Positions 1 through 9,410 of a stretch of DNA of 64,000 bases are shown piece after piece. The notes under the pieces were generated by a model, which saw only the letters and a list, made by a program, of their open reading frames with translations, did no database searches and was not told where the DNA came from. A program made the position numbers and the translations under genes. This DNA comes from CAVORD01 sp963698535 (GTDB taxonomy: Bacteria; Bacteroidota; Bacteroidia; Bacteroidales; VadinHA17): NCBI GenBank assembly GCA_963698535.1, contig CAVORD010000001.1:806001-870000 (forward strand), written 5' to 3'. How positions within the stretch are numbered: position 1 is the stretch's first letter; the number at the start of each line of letters is the position of its first letter.

Positions 1-1607
1 TGCTATTAGGCGGACACTACTCAGGTCTGGTCCTTTTAAAAAAGGGTATAAACGGATGGACCTATTATAAGACAATAGAAGGATTTAAAGAATCCTGCAG
101 GTTCCTCTTTCAGGACAGGAAAGGCAACATATGGATGAGTCATGGCGGGAAAGGTGTATATAGACTCTCCCTTGATGAAAATCTCAACAATGTCGTAAGC
201 TTCAAACTTTACAATTCAAAAGGAGGATTACCATCTGATGAAAGAAATATCCTGATGAATACAGGCGATGAAATGATGATCTCAACCATAAAAGGGATAT
301 ATCAATACGATGAAGAAAGCGATTCCTTCTCGTTCAATGAAAGGTTGAATGATATTTTCGCCTTTAACGACAGGGTAATGCTTATGACTCCCGATAAAAA
401 CGGTAATATCTGGTACATATGCGAAGGCAGTTCAGGTGTGATGAGGGTTAATGAAGACAAAACCTACACCCGTATAGTTTCTCCCTTCAGCAAATTGCAG
501 GGATCATTTGTTAACGAATTTGAATTCATCTATCCAATGGATGATGACAACATCTTTTTTGGTACCGATAATGGGTTTGCTCACTATACTTCTGAGCTAA
601 AAAAATCTTACTCAGATGATTTCAAAGTCTTTATAACCAGGGTAGAATTGTCGTACCTTGATTCTACTTTGTATTTGAGTGATGTTACTGATTCCTCTGA
701 TTTTGTATTTCCTTTCAGGGACAACTCATTCCGTTTCCACTTTGCCTCACCTTTTTATGAGAACCTCGACAGGCTCAGGTTCAGCTACCATCTGGAAAAT
801 TTTGAAGGAAGCTGGTGTGAATGGACAGATGAGACATATAAAGATTATACCAATCTGAGAGAGGGAGACTACAGATTTATTGTAAAGGCAACAAATGTGT
901 ATGGTATCGAAAGTACTTATGCCGATTTCAGTTTTACTGTCCTGCCACCATGGTACCGGTCGAATCTGGCCTATTATTGCTACATCCTGATATTCATTAT
1001 CATACTCATCTTCACCGGCCGCTTTGCTCGTTTGAGAGTTGAAAGGTCAAAACTGAAACAAATAGAGTTACACAACAGGGAGTTGAAAGAGAAGGAGGAG
1101 AAGTTTCAAAGGGAAGTACTTATCGCAGAGAAAGAACTTATTAAGATACGTAACGAGAAGCTACGCAATGAGATGGTCCACCGCGATAAGGAGCTGGCGA
1201 ATCAGACAATGGGTATTATCCAGAAAAACAGATTCCTCATAAAACTGAAGGATGAACTCTCTGATGTAAAAGCAAACGCCTCCAGTGAACAGGTAAAAGC
1301 AAAAATGGCCTCACTGGACAGGAAGATTGACAGGGAGATCAATGCAAAGCAGCAGAATAAGGTCTTTGAAACCTATTTTGAAGGAGTTCATTCTGAGTTC
1401 TTCAAGAGGCTGAAGGAGAAGCACCCCACCCTTACAACGAGGGAGATGTATCTTAGTGCATACCTTCGAATGAATCTTACTACAAAAGAGATCTCTGCCC
1501 TCCAGAATATTACCGACAGAGGTGTTGAAATAGGCCGTTACCGATTGCGGAAGAAACTGGGCATTCCACGGGAGACAAATCTTTCAACATATCTTTCAAA
1601 TATCTGA
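1..1607 (+). CDS. Y_Y_Y/HTH transmembrane transcriptional regulator, 5' end outside window
   Basis: The frame is open from the window edge, so the N-terminus (signal peptide and most propeller repeats) is missing. Visible in order: two-component-propeller repeats (to about base 650), a Y_Y_Y Ig-like domain (about 700-950), one membrane helix (about 970-1025), a charged coiled coil (about 1030-1400) and a C-terminal LuxR-type helix-turn-helix (about 1430-1600, TLTTREMYLSAYLRM then EIGRYRLRKKLG). No kinase domain follows the helix. Such proteins sense a periplasmic ligand and act on DNA directly. It lies upstream of and co-directional with the GH16-GH3-phosphorylase genes, so it is probably their regulator (inference). 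A paralogue with the same architecture is at 53529-56342. Confidence 0.85.
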   Translation, partial: LLGGHYSGLVLLKKGINGWTYYKTIEGFKESCRFLFQDRKGNIWMSHGGKGVYRLSLDENLNNVVSFKLYNSKGGLPSDERNILMNTGDEMMISTIKGIYQYDEESDSFSFNERLNDIFAFNDRVMLMTPDKNGNIWYICEGSSGVMRVNEDKTYTRIVSPFSKLQGSFVNEFEFIYPMDDDNIFFGTDNGFAHYTSELKKSYSDDFKVFITRVELSYLDSTLYLSDVTDSSDFVFPFRDNSFRFHFASPFYENLDRLRFSYHLENFEGSWCEWTDETYKDYTNLREGDYRFIVKATNVYGIESTYADFSFTVLPPWYRSNLAYYCYILIFIIILIFTGRFARLRVERSKLKQIELHNRELKEKEEKFQREVLIAEKELIKIRNEKLRNEMVHRDKELANQTMGIIQKNRFLIKLKDELSDVKANASSEQVKAKMASLDRKIDREINAKQQNKVFETYFEGVHSEFFKRLKEKHPTLTTREMYLSAYLRMNLTTKEISALQNITDRGVEIGRYRLRKKLGIPRETNLSTYLSNI

Positions 1608-1859
1608 TACCCCGTTTTATCCAATTGGCTTGTAAAACACTTTGTAGTAGTCATCTGATTTTACTACTGATTTCTAATAATTTGATATCCTGATATATGA
1701 ACACAATAAGATGTGTTTTTACTCTATTGACCAATATGAAATGATGTATTATTGAAGAATGCAAAAATTCGGATTTGTTTAAAAAATAGTGGAAATTTGA
1801 TAACACAATTTTATAATCAAGACCACCTGACTATTATTAACCATTCAATAAGTTCAAAT

Positions 1860-2684
1860 ATGAGATTATTTAAGAGTTTTTTTCTGGTTACCCTTATCCT
1901 TTTTCTCCCATTAAGTTGTAAGAACGGAGCAAAACAGGAAGTAAATGAAAATGGCTATATGCTGGTATGGTCCGATGAGTTTGATTATTCAGGTCTGCCC
2001 GACTCGTCACTATGGCTCTATGATACTGAGGGTAACGAGAAAGGATGGGGTAACAATGAAGCACAGTTTTATACTGTAGGCCTTGAAGAGAATGCCCGGG
2101 TTACCGATGGCATTCTTAAGATAACCGCCTTGAGAAAAGAAGCGGGTGGAAAAGAGTTCACATCGGCCCGACTTATATCGAATGCCGACTGGCAATATGG
2201 CAAGATAGAGGTTAGAGCCAAACTACCAGATGCTGTTGGTACATGGCCTGCTATCTGGATGATGCCCGGCGGATGGTCTTTTAACGATGGCAACTGGCCT
2301 GATATTGGTGAAATTGACATTATGGAGCATGTAGGATATGATCCGGGAGTTGTACATACCTCAGCCCATTCGAAAGATTACCAGTGGCAGATAGGCACAC
2401 AGAAAACAGCCACCATTCGCGTCCCTGACGCCTCCACCGCCTTCAACTCCTATATACTTGAATGGACCCCTGAGTTTCTTAAAGCATTTGTCAACGACAG
2501 CCTCTTTTTTGAATATCACAACGAGGGACTGGGTGATACCAAATGGCCATATGACAAACCTTACTACCTGATACTTAATGTTGCCGTAGGTGGTGCATGG
2601 GGAAGCGTTAAGGGAATAGACAAAGAGGCCTTCCCACAGACCATGGAGGTCGACTATGTCAGGGTATACAAGAAATCTGAATAA
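1860..2684 (+). CDS. GH16 family beta-glucanase (laminarinase-like) lipoprotein
   Basis: Endo-acting beta-1,3(4)-glucanase of glycoside hydrolase family 16. The catalytic motif E-I-D-I-M-E is present, with nucleophile and acid/base candidates Glu151 and Glu156 and Asp153 between them. The WSDEFDYSG start of the jelly-roll fold and a C-terminal MEVDYVRVY strand are also typical. The ATG at 1860 is chosen because it gives a clean lipoprotein signal (RLFKSFFLVTLILFLPLSC); an in-frame TTG at 1752 would only add an unsupported leader. 274 residues, one catalytic domain and no CBM. It begins a run of co-directional glucanase genes and probably makes the first cuts in beta-1,3-glucan outside the cytoplasm. 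Confidence 0.9.
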   Translation: MRLFKSFFLVTLILFLPLSCKNGAKQEVNENGYMLVWSDEFDYSGLPDSSLWLYDTEGNEKGWGNNEAQFYTVGLEENARVTDGILKITALRKEAGGKEFTSARLISNADWQYGKIEVRAKLPDAVGTWPAIWMMPGGWSFNDGNWPDIGEIDIMEHVGYDPGVVHTSAHSKDYQWQIGTQKTATIRVPDASTAFNSYILEWTPEFLKAFVNDSLFFEYHNEGLGDTKWPYDKPYYLILNVAVGGAWGSVKGIDKEAFPQTMEVDYVRVYKKSE

Positions 2685-2739
2685 CAGAGTCGTCACACTA
2701 TCTTAACCGCACTTAAAATCACTCTTATCCTCATGGTAA

Positions 2740-5025
2740 ATGAATGATAGAAACAGTAGCAGGATAACATCGGGGATATTACTGCTTTTTCTCACAGCCT
2801 TACTGCTTGTATCCTGTAAAAAAGATCCTATTGAGCGATCTGTCGACAAACTTATCAGTAAGATGACCCTCGAGGAGAAAGTTGGTCAGATGACAAATAT
2901 TGGATTGACGGCAGTCTGCAAAGGTCCCTTCTGGAGCGATGCCGATTCAATTGAACTTGACTCAGCCAAACTTGAATATCTGTTGCTGGAGCACCACATT
3001 GGCTCCATTCAGAACAAAGGCAAGTATCCCCCATCCAGGGAAGAATGGAACAGGATAATCAGGATAATCCAGGACTATAACATAAGTAAATCAAGACTTG
3101 GCATACCTGTTTTAATGGGTATAGATGCCGTTCATGGAGCTAATTACACTGCAGCCTCCACTCTCTTCCCGCACCAGATAGCATGTGCCGCAACATGGGA
3201 TACGGAGCACTCCCGGAAGATCGGAGAGATCACTTCCTATGAACTTCGGGCATCGTCTATACCATGGAACTACGCACCTGTACTTGATGTCTCATTTCAA
3301 CCTTTGTGGGGACGTATCTTTGAGACCTACGGAGAAGACCCTTACCTGGCAGGTATGATGGGCCTGGCTTTTATCGAAGGTTCGCAGGGAGAAGATGTTT
3401 CCGACCCCTACAGAACAGCGGTATGCCTTAAGCACTTTGTGGGTTATGGCACGCCTGTTACCGGCAAAGACCGATCTCCTGCAATAATATCGGACATTGA
3501 TCTTTGGCAATACTACATACCACCTTTCAAGAGTGCCATTGATGCAGGGGCACTGACAATAATGCTCAACTCGGGTAGCATAAACGGTATACCCGGACAT
3601 ATCAACCATCATCTGATTACCGAGGTGCTCAAAGGTGAACTGGGGTTTAAAGGATTGGTCATTTCCGACTGGGAGGATATATCCAAACTTGTGGGAATGC
3701 ACAATGTTGCCGCCGACAGAAAGGAGGCAGTGCGACTTAGTGTAATGGCAGGGATGGATATGTGCATGGTTCCATATGATGAGAGCTTTGCCACTGATCT
3801 GGTGGAGCTGGTGAAGGAGGGCAAGGTGCCAATGAGCCGGATAGATGATGCTGTGAGAAGGATACTATATGTTAAGTACAGACTGGGATTGTTCGACCGC
3901 CCCTACTCCGATCCTGAAGCATACGAAAAATTCGGATCGGATCAATTTGCTGAAGCAAGCTATGAAGCTGCCAAAGAGTGTATCACCTTGCTGAAAAACA
4001 GTGGCAATATCCTGCCACTTGATAAAAGATCAACGGTGCTGGTAACCGGTCCTACATCGAATACACTCAATCATCTTAACGGAGCATGGTCGAGGACATG
4101 GGATGGAGTGAGCGACCAGTATAACGACAAAGGGAAACTTACGGTTATGGAGGCCATCGCGGCAAAACTGGGTAGCGACAGAGTAGCCTTTTCACAGGGT
4201 TCTCATACAAATAGTGCCGTCAACATAAAAGAGACGGCTGCCATGGCCAAAAAATACGATGCTGTAATAATATGCCTCGGAGAAGATCCTTCAACAGAAA
4301 AGCCCAGCGATATAGATGAACTCGATATCCCTGATGTACAGACAGAGTTAGTAAAAGAGCTGGCAAAAAGCGGGAAGCCCCTGATAGTAGTCCTGCTTGA
4401 AGGAAGACCAAGAATAATAAGAGAGTTAGAGCCGCTGGCAGATGCCATAATAATGGCCTATGTTCCCGGACAAGAAGGCGGAAGAGCAATTGCCGATGTT
4501 CTTTTCGGTGATCATAACCCTTCAGGAAAACTTCCATATACATATCCGCGCTATTCAGGATCTATATGGAGGTATAACCACAAGGCGAGCGATGAAATGG
4601 ATAACTCTTTCAGGATGAAGGGATTTACTCCGCAATACCAGTTTGGAGAGGGACTGAGCTACACTACATTCAATTACAGCGACTTTGCACTTAGCAGGGA
4701 TACAATAACCGGAGATGAACAGGTCGGTGTAACTGTAAGCGTCACCAATAACGGCACCCGTAAAGGTAAAGAGGTGATACAGTTGTATATCCGCGATCTG
4801 GTTGCATCTGTCGCACCCGATGTGAGGAAGCTGGTACGCTTCAGCAAAATAGAACTGGCTCCAGGCGAGACCAAAGAGGTATCTTTTATGCTCGATAAGA
4901 AGGACCTCTCATTAATAGGTATAGATAATAAGTGGGTAACGGAAACAGGGAGATTCAAACTGTTTGTTGGAGGTAATCCCAAAGAACTATTGGAGAACGA
5001 TTTATACTATATTCAGAAAAAATAA
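2740..5025 (+). CDS. GH3 family beta-glucosidase lipoprotein (BglX-like)
   Basis: 761-residue exo-acting beta-glucosidase. The lipoprotein signal ends in LLVSCKK. The GH3 N-terminal barrel contains the KHFVGYG motif and the nucleophile motif VISDWED (Asp310). The alpha/beta sandwich domain follows (ITLLKNSGNILPL), then a C-terminal fibronectin-III-like domain (from GLSYTTFNYSDF). Length and domain order are normal for BglX-like enzymes. It starts 55 bases after the GH16 gene and ends 14 bases before the phosphorylase, so co-transcription is likely. Expected role is removal of glucose from short beta-glucan oligosaccharides in the periplasm or at the surface. Linkage preference is inferred from neighbours only. 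Confidence 0.9.
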   Translation: MNDRNSSRITSGILLLFLTALLLVSCKKDPIERSVDKLISKMTLEEKVGQMTNIGLTAVCKGPFWSDADSIELDSAKLEYLLLEHHIGSIQNKGKYPPSREEWNRIIRIIQDYNISKSRLGIPVLMGIDAVHGANYTAASTLFPHQIACAATWDTEHSRKIGEITSYELRASSIPWNYAPVLDVSFQPLWGRIFETYGEDPYLAGMMGLAFIEGSQGEDVSDPYRTAVCLKHFVGYGTPVTGKDRSPAIISDIDLWQYYIPPFKSAIDAGALTIMLNSGSINGIPGHINHHLITEVLKGELGFKGLVISDWEDISKLVGMHNVAADRKEAVRLSVMAGMDMCMVPYDESFATDLVELVKEGKVPMSRIDDAVRRILYVKYRLGLFDRPYSDPEAYEKFGSDQFAEASYEAAKECITLLKNSGNILPLDKRSTVLVTGPTSNTLNHLNGAWSRTWDGVSDQYNDKGKLTVMEAIAAKLGSDRVAFSQGSHTNSAVNIKETAAMAKKYDAVIICLGEDPSTEKPSDIDELDIPDVQTELVKELAKSGKPLIVVLLEGRPRIIRELEPLADAIIMAYVPGQEGGRAIADVLFGDHNPSGKLPYTYPRYSGSIWRYNHKASDEMDNSFRMKGFTPQYQFGEGLSYTTFNYSDFALSRDTITGDEQVGVTVSVTNNGTRKGKEVIQLYIRDLVASVAPDVRKLVRFSKIELAPGETKEVSFMLDKKDLSLIGIDNKWVTETGRFKLFVGGNPKELLENDLYYIQKK

Positions 5026-5039
5026 ACGTTACACTTGAT

Positions 5040-8000
5040 ATGAATAGCGGAAAAATATTTTTGGGTGACTCCGAGATCAGGCCAAATGACTCGAAGGTGG
5101 AAGGGACATTCGTTGAGAGGGAGAATGAAATATTCTATAAGATCAGCAATGTAGATCTTATGCCGGAGTTCTTTATGACCATAGTGAGCGACTCCGATCA
5201 CTGGATGTTCCTGGCAAGTCAGGGCTCACTGAGTGCAGGAAGGAAGGACAAAGACAATGCTCTTTTCCCCTATTATACAGTCGATAAGATACACGATTCG
5301 GCAAATATCACAGGCAGCATAACCTCTCTGATAATAGAGAAAGAGGAAAAGAGACATCTGTGGGAACCATTCAATAGCTGCAAGAACAATATCTATAATG
5401 TTGAATCCAACATTTACAAGAGCATCTATGGCAATAAGGTGATTTTCGAGGAGATCAACCACGATATGATGATCTCCTTCAGCTATGGATGGTTTAACAG
5501 TGAAAAATTCGGGTTCGTGAGAAGGTCGCTGATCAGTAATCTCGGTCCGGGAAAGGTTTCTGTTGAGCTTCTCGATGGCATCCGGAACATTCTACCCTAC
5601 GGAGTAACTACGGTTTTACAGACTGAATACAGTAATCTTTCGGATGCATATAAGAAGAATGAGCTGGTAGAGGAGACCGGACTGGGTCTCTTCCTTTTGA
5701 GCTCTATACCTGTTGACCGGGCAGAGCCCAGCGAGTCGCTCAAAGCAACCACTGTATGGTCGCAGGGGCTGGACGGCAGCAAGATACTGCTCTCAGGAAG
5801 GCAAATAGAGGATTTCAGGAAAGGGAGACCAATAACAGGTGAGACAGACGTAAGGGCTTCAAGGGGAGCCTATATATTAAATAATACCATCTCACTCAAC
5901 GCCTCAGAGGAAAAGGAGTGGATGATAGTGGCAGAGATAAATCAGGACAGTGCCGATGTTTCAGACCTTAATGATCGGCTGAGAAAAGGGAAAGAGATTC
6001 AATCGGCTGTAATTAATGATATTAAAGCAGGAACTGTAAATCTTACCAAAATAGTTGCATCGGCCGATGGAATGCAGCTCGGCGAAAGAAAGCTGAGTTA
6101 CGCCCGCCACTTCTCCAATACTCTTTTCAATATAATGAGAGGTGGTGTTTTTCCAAGGAACTACGATATTGAGATATCTGATCTTTCCTCTTATATAGCT
6201 ACTGTCAACAGGCCACTGTACAACTCCGGCAAAAAATGGATCAAGGGTCTCCCCTCTTCTCTAAAATACGGAGAGCTTGTTGCAAAGGCAGAAGCCTCCG
6301 GGAATAACGATCTATCAAGGATCTGTATGGAATACCTCCCACTCACTTTCAGCCGCAGGCATGGTGATCCCAGCAGACCATGGAACCAGTTTTCCATCGA
6401 GACCAGAAATGAAGATGGCTCCATAAAGTATAATTATCAGGGCAACTGGCGCGATATTTTCCAGAACTGGGAGGCTCTCTCTATCTCCTTTCCGGAGTAT
6501 ATTGAGGGGATGATCGCCCGCTTTGTTAATGCTACCACTGCCGATGGCTATAATCCCTATCGCATCTCGAGGGAGGGCATCGACTGGGAGGCTCCCAATC
6601 CGGAGGATCCCTGGGCTTATATAGGCTATTGGGGAGATCACCAGATAATATACCTGCAGAAGTTACTGGAACTGTCGGCGGATTTTCATCCCGGCACTCT
6701 CGACAGGATGATGAAGAGCGACATATTCGTTTATGCCAACGTCCCTTACAGGATAAAGCACTATGAAGAGATAAAAAAGAACCCAAAAGATACCATTGTC
6801 TTTGACAGGGAACTTAATGTCCTGATCGCAGAAAAAGTCAGTTCAACAGGTGCCGACGGGAGGTTGTTAGCTAATAAATCGGGTGAGATATGCCATGTCA
6901 ATTTCACTGAAAAGATCATGGTAACCCTCCTTGCCAAGTTATCAAATTTTATACCGGAAGCAGGGATCTGGCTAAACACCCAACGCCCTGAGTGGAACGA
7001 TGCCAATAATGCCATTGTTGGCAATGGGACCTCAATGGTGACGCTATATTACCTTCGAAGATTCGTGGCCTTCTGGGAGAAGCAATATGCAGGCAGCACC
7101 CTCACCGAAGTGAAGATATCGCAGGAGTTGAAGCAGTTGTTCGACAAGATAAATGGTTTCCTTAGCGCAGAAGCACATCTTCTTGATAATAACAGCTTTA
7201 CCGATGCCGACAGATTGAGATTTGCAGATTTCCTTGGTAGCGCAGGCGACACCTACAGAACATCAATATATGACAGATCGCTTACCGGCGTTAAAGAGAT
7301 AATAACGCTGAGTGAGCTCTGCTCATTCCTTACTCTATGCCGCAGATACATCGACCAATCGATACATGCAAACCGTCGCGACGATAATCTTTATCATGCG
7401 TATAATCTGGTCACATTTTCGAAGAAGGGTATTTCAATCAGGTACCTGTACGAGATGCTCGAAGGGCAGGTAGCTGTTCTTAGTTCCGGAGTGCTGACAC
7501 CACAGGAAGGACTTGATGTGCTCAATGCCTTAAAGGCGAGCAAATTATTCAGAGCCGACCAATACAGCTATCTGCTCTACCCCGACAGGCAGCTTCCTCT
7601 CTTTGTGGAGAAAAACAATATCCCGCAGGAGGTTGTCAAAGAGTCAGCGCTGCTGACTCAACTCGGAAGAGATGAAGAGAAGAGTGTGATAAGAAAAGAT
7701 CATTCGGGCAATTTCCATTTCAACGGCAACATCAGGAACGCATTTATGCTTGAACAGGCGATTGACGATCTGCCCGACGAGTTGTATGGAAAACTGAAGG
7801 AGACCGATAAGAGCTACATACTGGAAAAATTCGAGGCTATTTTTGATCATCAATCTTTTACCGGCAGATCGGGAACCTTCTACGGCTATGAAGGTCTTGG
7901 CTCAATATACTGGCATATGGTTTCAAAACTACTCCTGGCAACACAGGATGTTTATTTCAATGCCATGGAAGAGAAGGCCGAATGGTGGCTCCTGGGGAAG

Positions 8001-8501
8001 ATCCAGGAACACTATTATGAGATAAAAGCAGGAATAGGTCTCTACAAATCGCCCGACCTGTATGGCGCCTTCCCAACAGACGCCTACTCGCATACGCCTA
8101 AGGACCAAGGCGTTAAACAGCCCGGGATGACAGGACAGGTAAAGGAGGATTTCATCTCCAGGATAAGAGAGCTGGGTGCTCATGTGGCCGGGGGCAAGAT
8201 AGATTTTAACCATTTTCTGCTTAACCCCGATGAGTTTCTCAATAAATCGGAGCACTTCATCTATTACGACGTAAACGGTACTGCCAGGGAGCTTAACATC
8301 CGCAAGGATGAACTGGCATACACTATTTGCCAGGTACCTGTTATATACTCACGGGGAGAAAAAACCGGATTGACGGTCACGAAAAAGAATGGTGACGAGA
8401 TATTCTTTGAAAACCATACCATACCGCAGGACTTAAGTTCCCTGATATTTACGCGTAGCGGTGAGATAGAAAAAGTAAGGGTCTTCTTAAAATATAACTA
8501 G
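5040..8501 (+). CDS. Large cytoplasmic beta-glucan phosphorylase, GH94 clan (best fit GH149)
   Basis: 1153 residues with no signal peptide. An N-terminal beta-sandwich (GWFNSEKFGFVRRSLISNLG) precedes a helical barrel containing RHGDPSRPWNQFSIE, GNWRDIFQNWEAL and RPEWNDANNA. The WND motif matches the catalytic-acid motif of GH94-clan phosphorylases, which makes Asp654 the likely proton donor. The length fits beta-1,3-oligoglucan phosphorylases of GH149 better than the shorter GH94 cellobiose enzymes, and GH16, GH3 and GH17 genes on both sides support a beta-1,3-glucan substrate. Expected reaction: beta-1,3-glucan(n) plus phosphate gives glucose 1-phosphate plus glucan(n-1). GH161 is the main alternative. 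The next gene starts one base after the stop. Confidence 0.7.
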   Translation: MNSGKIFLGDSEIRPNDSKVEGTFVERENEIFYKISNVDLMPEFFMTIVSDSDHWMFLASQGSLSAGRKDKDNALFPYYTVDKIHDSANITGSITSLIIEKEEKRHLWEPFNSCKNNIYNVESNIYKSIYGNKVIFEEINHDMMISFSYGWFNSEKFGFVRRSLISNLGPGKVSVELLDGIRNILPYGVTTVLQTEYSNLSDAYKKNELVEETGLGLFLLSSIPVDRAEPSESLKATTVWSQGLDGSKILLSGRQIEDFRKGRPITGETDVRASRGAYILNNTISLNASEEKEWMIVAEINQDSADVSDLNDRLRKGKEIQSAVINDIKAGTVNLTKIVASADGMQLGERKLSYARHFSNTLFNIMRGGVFPRNYDIEISDLSSYIATVNRPLYNSGKKWIKGLPSSLKYGELVAKAEASGNNDLSRICMEYLPLTFSRRHGDPSRPWNQFSIETRNEDGSIKYNYQGNWRDIFQNWEALSISFPEYIEGMIARFVNATTADGYNPYRISREGIDWEAPNPEDPWAYIGYWGDHQIIYLQKLLELSADFHPGTLDRMMKSDIFVYANVPYRIKHYEEIKKNPKDTIVFDRELNVLIAEKVSSTGADGRLLANKSGEICHVNFTEKIMVTLLAKLSNFIPEAGIWLNTQRPEWNDANNAIVGNGTSMVTLYYLRRFVAFWEKQYAGSTLTEVKISQELKQLFDKINGFLSAEAHLLDNNSFTDADRLRFADFLGSAGDTYRTSIYDRSLTGVKEIITLSELCSFLTLCRRYIDQSIHANRRDDNLYHAYNLVTFSKKGISIRYLYEMLEGQVAVLSSGVLTPQEGLDVLNALKASKLFRADQYSYLLYPDRQLPLFVEKNNIPQEVVKESALLTQLGRDEEKSVIRKDHSGNFHFNGNIRNAFMLEQAIDDLPDELYGKLKETDKSYILEKFEAIFDHQSFTGRSGTFYGYEGLGSIYWHMVSKLLLATQDVYFNAMEEKAEWWLLGKIQEHYYEIKAGIGLYKSPDLYGAFPTDAYSHTPKDQGVKQPGMTGQVKEDFISRIRELGAHVAGGKIDFNHFLLNPDEFLNKSEHFIYYDVNGTARELNIRKDELAYTICQVPVIYSRGEKTGLTVTKKNGDEIFFENHTIPQDLSSLIFTRSGEIEKVRVFLKYN

Positions 8502-8502
8502 G

Positions 8503-9393
8503 ATGTCAGGAAGAGAAGAGTATGTAATGTCGCTGGCAGGAATTGATCCTGCAACAAAAAGCGATGAGGAACTTATGGAGCTCCTTAATAAGATATTGGA
8601 TAAGGGGATTCACGGGATTTGTTTCAGTCCATACCTGGAAGGGCAGGAACCGGGAGAGGTGATAAGCAGGAAGCAGATAGAGGAACGAATGGATATAATC
8701 AAACCTCATGCGGGTTGGATAAGATCATTCTCTTGCACCGATGGTAATGAATTGATCCCCCGGATAGCCCATGAGAAAGGATTAAAAACCCTTGTGGGAG
8801 CCTGGCTTGGAAAGGATGAAGCTATTAATGAAAAAGAGATAAGCAATCTCATCAAACTGGCAAAAGAAGGCTATGCCGATATTGTTGCTGTTGGAAACGA
8901 GGTACTGTACCGTAAGGACCTTACCAGGGCAGAGCTGCTTCAGTATATTAACAGGGTTAAGAAAGAGCTCCCCGGAATACCGGTGGGCTACGTTGATGCA
9001 TATTATGAATTTGAGAATTGTCCTGAGATAACAGAAGCGTGCGATGTTATACTCTCCAACTGCTATCCCTTCTGGGAAGGTTGCAGTCTGGAGTACTCAC
9101 TCCTTTACATGAAGGATATGTTCAACAGAGCAACACGCGCCGGCAAGGGAAAGAAGGTCATCATTACCGAGACAGGCTGGCCCAGCGCAGGAGAGAAATT
9201 TTACGGTTCTCAACCCTCGTTCAGGAATGCGATGATATATTTTATCAATGCCCAGCGTTGGTCTGCAGAAGATGATATTGAAATGTTCTATTTTTCATCC
9301 TTCGATGAGAGCTGGAAGACAGGTGGCGAAGGTGATGTGGGAGCATACTGGGGAATATGGGATAGTAACGGTATTTTGAAATTTTCTAAATAG
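8503..9393 (+). CDS. GH17 family beta-1,3-glucanase-like enzyme without signal peptide
   Basis: 296-residue GH17 TIM barrel. The acid/base motif AVGNEVL has Glu133, and the nucleophile motif ITETGWPS has Glu223. The barrel ends with FYFSSFDESWK, as in other bacterial GH17 proteins. No signal peptide or lipobox is present, so it should stay in the cytoplasm, unlike the following GH17. The ATG is one base after the phosphorylase stop, indicating translational coupling. In the cytoplasm it could trim imported beta-1,3-gluco-oligosaccharides, or transfer glucosyl units to make acceptors for the phosphorylase; both roles are inference. The family assignment is secure but the linkage is not. Confidence 0.85.
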   Translation: MSGREEYVMSLAGIDPATKSDEELMELLNKILDKGIHGICFSPYLEGQEPGEVISRKQIEERMDIIKPHAGWIRSFSCTDGNELIPRIAHEKGLKTLVGAWLGKDEAINEKEISNLIKLAKEGYADIVAVGNEVLYRKDLTRAELLQYINRVKKELPGIPVGYVDAYYEFENCPEITEACDVILSNCYPFWEGCSLEYSLLYMKDMFNRATRAGKGKKVIITETGWPSAGEKFYGSQPSFRNAMIYFINAQRWSAEDDIEMFYFSSFDESWKTGGEGDVGAYWGIWDSNGILKFSK

Positions 9394-9410
9394 ATTTAAA
9401 GGTTTTATCC

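Noticed and set aside
1752..1859. N-terminal extension of the GH16 protein from a TTG
   Set aside because: The ATG at 1860 gives a clear lipoprotein signal, which the extension would bury.
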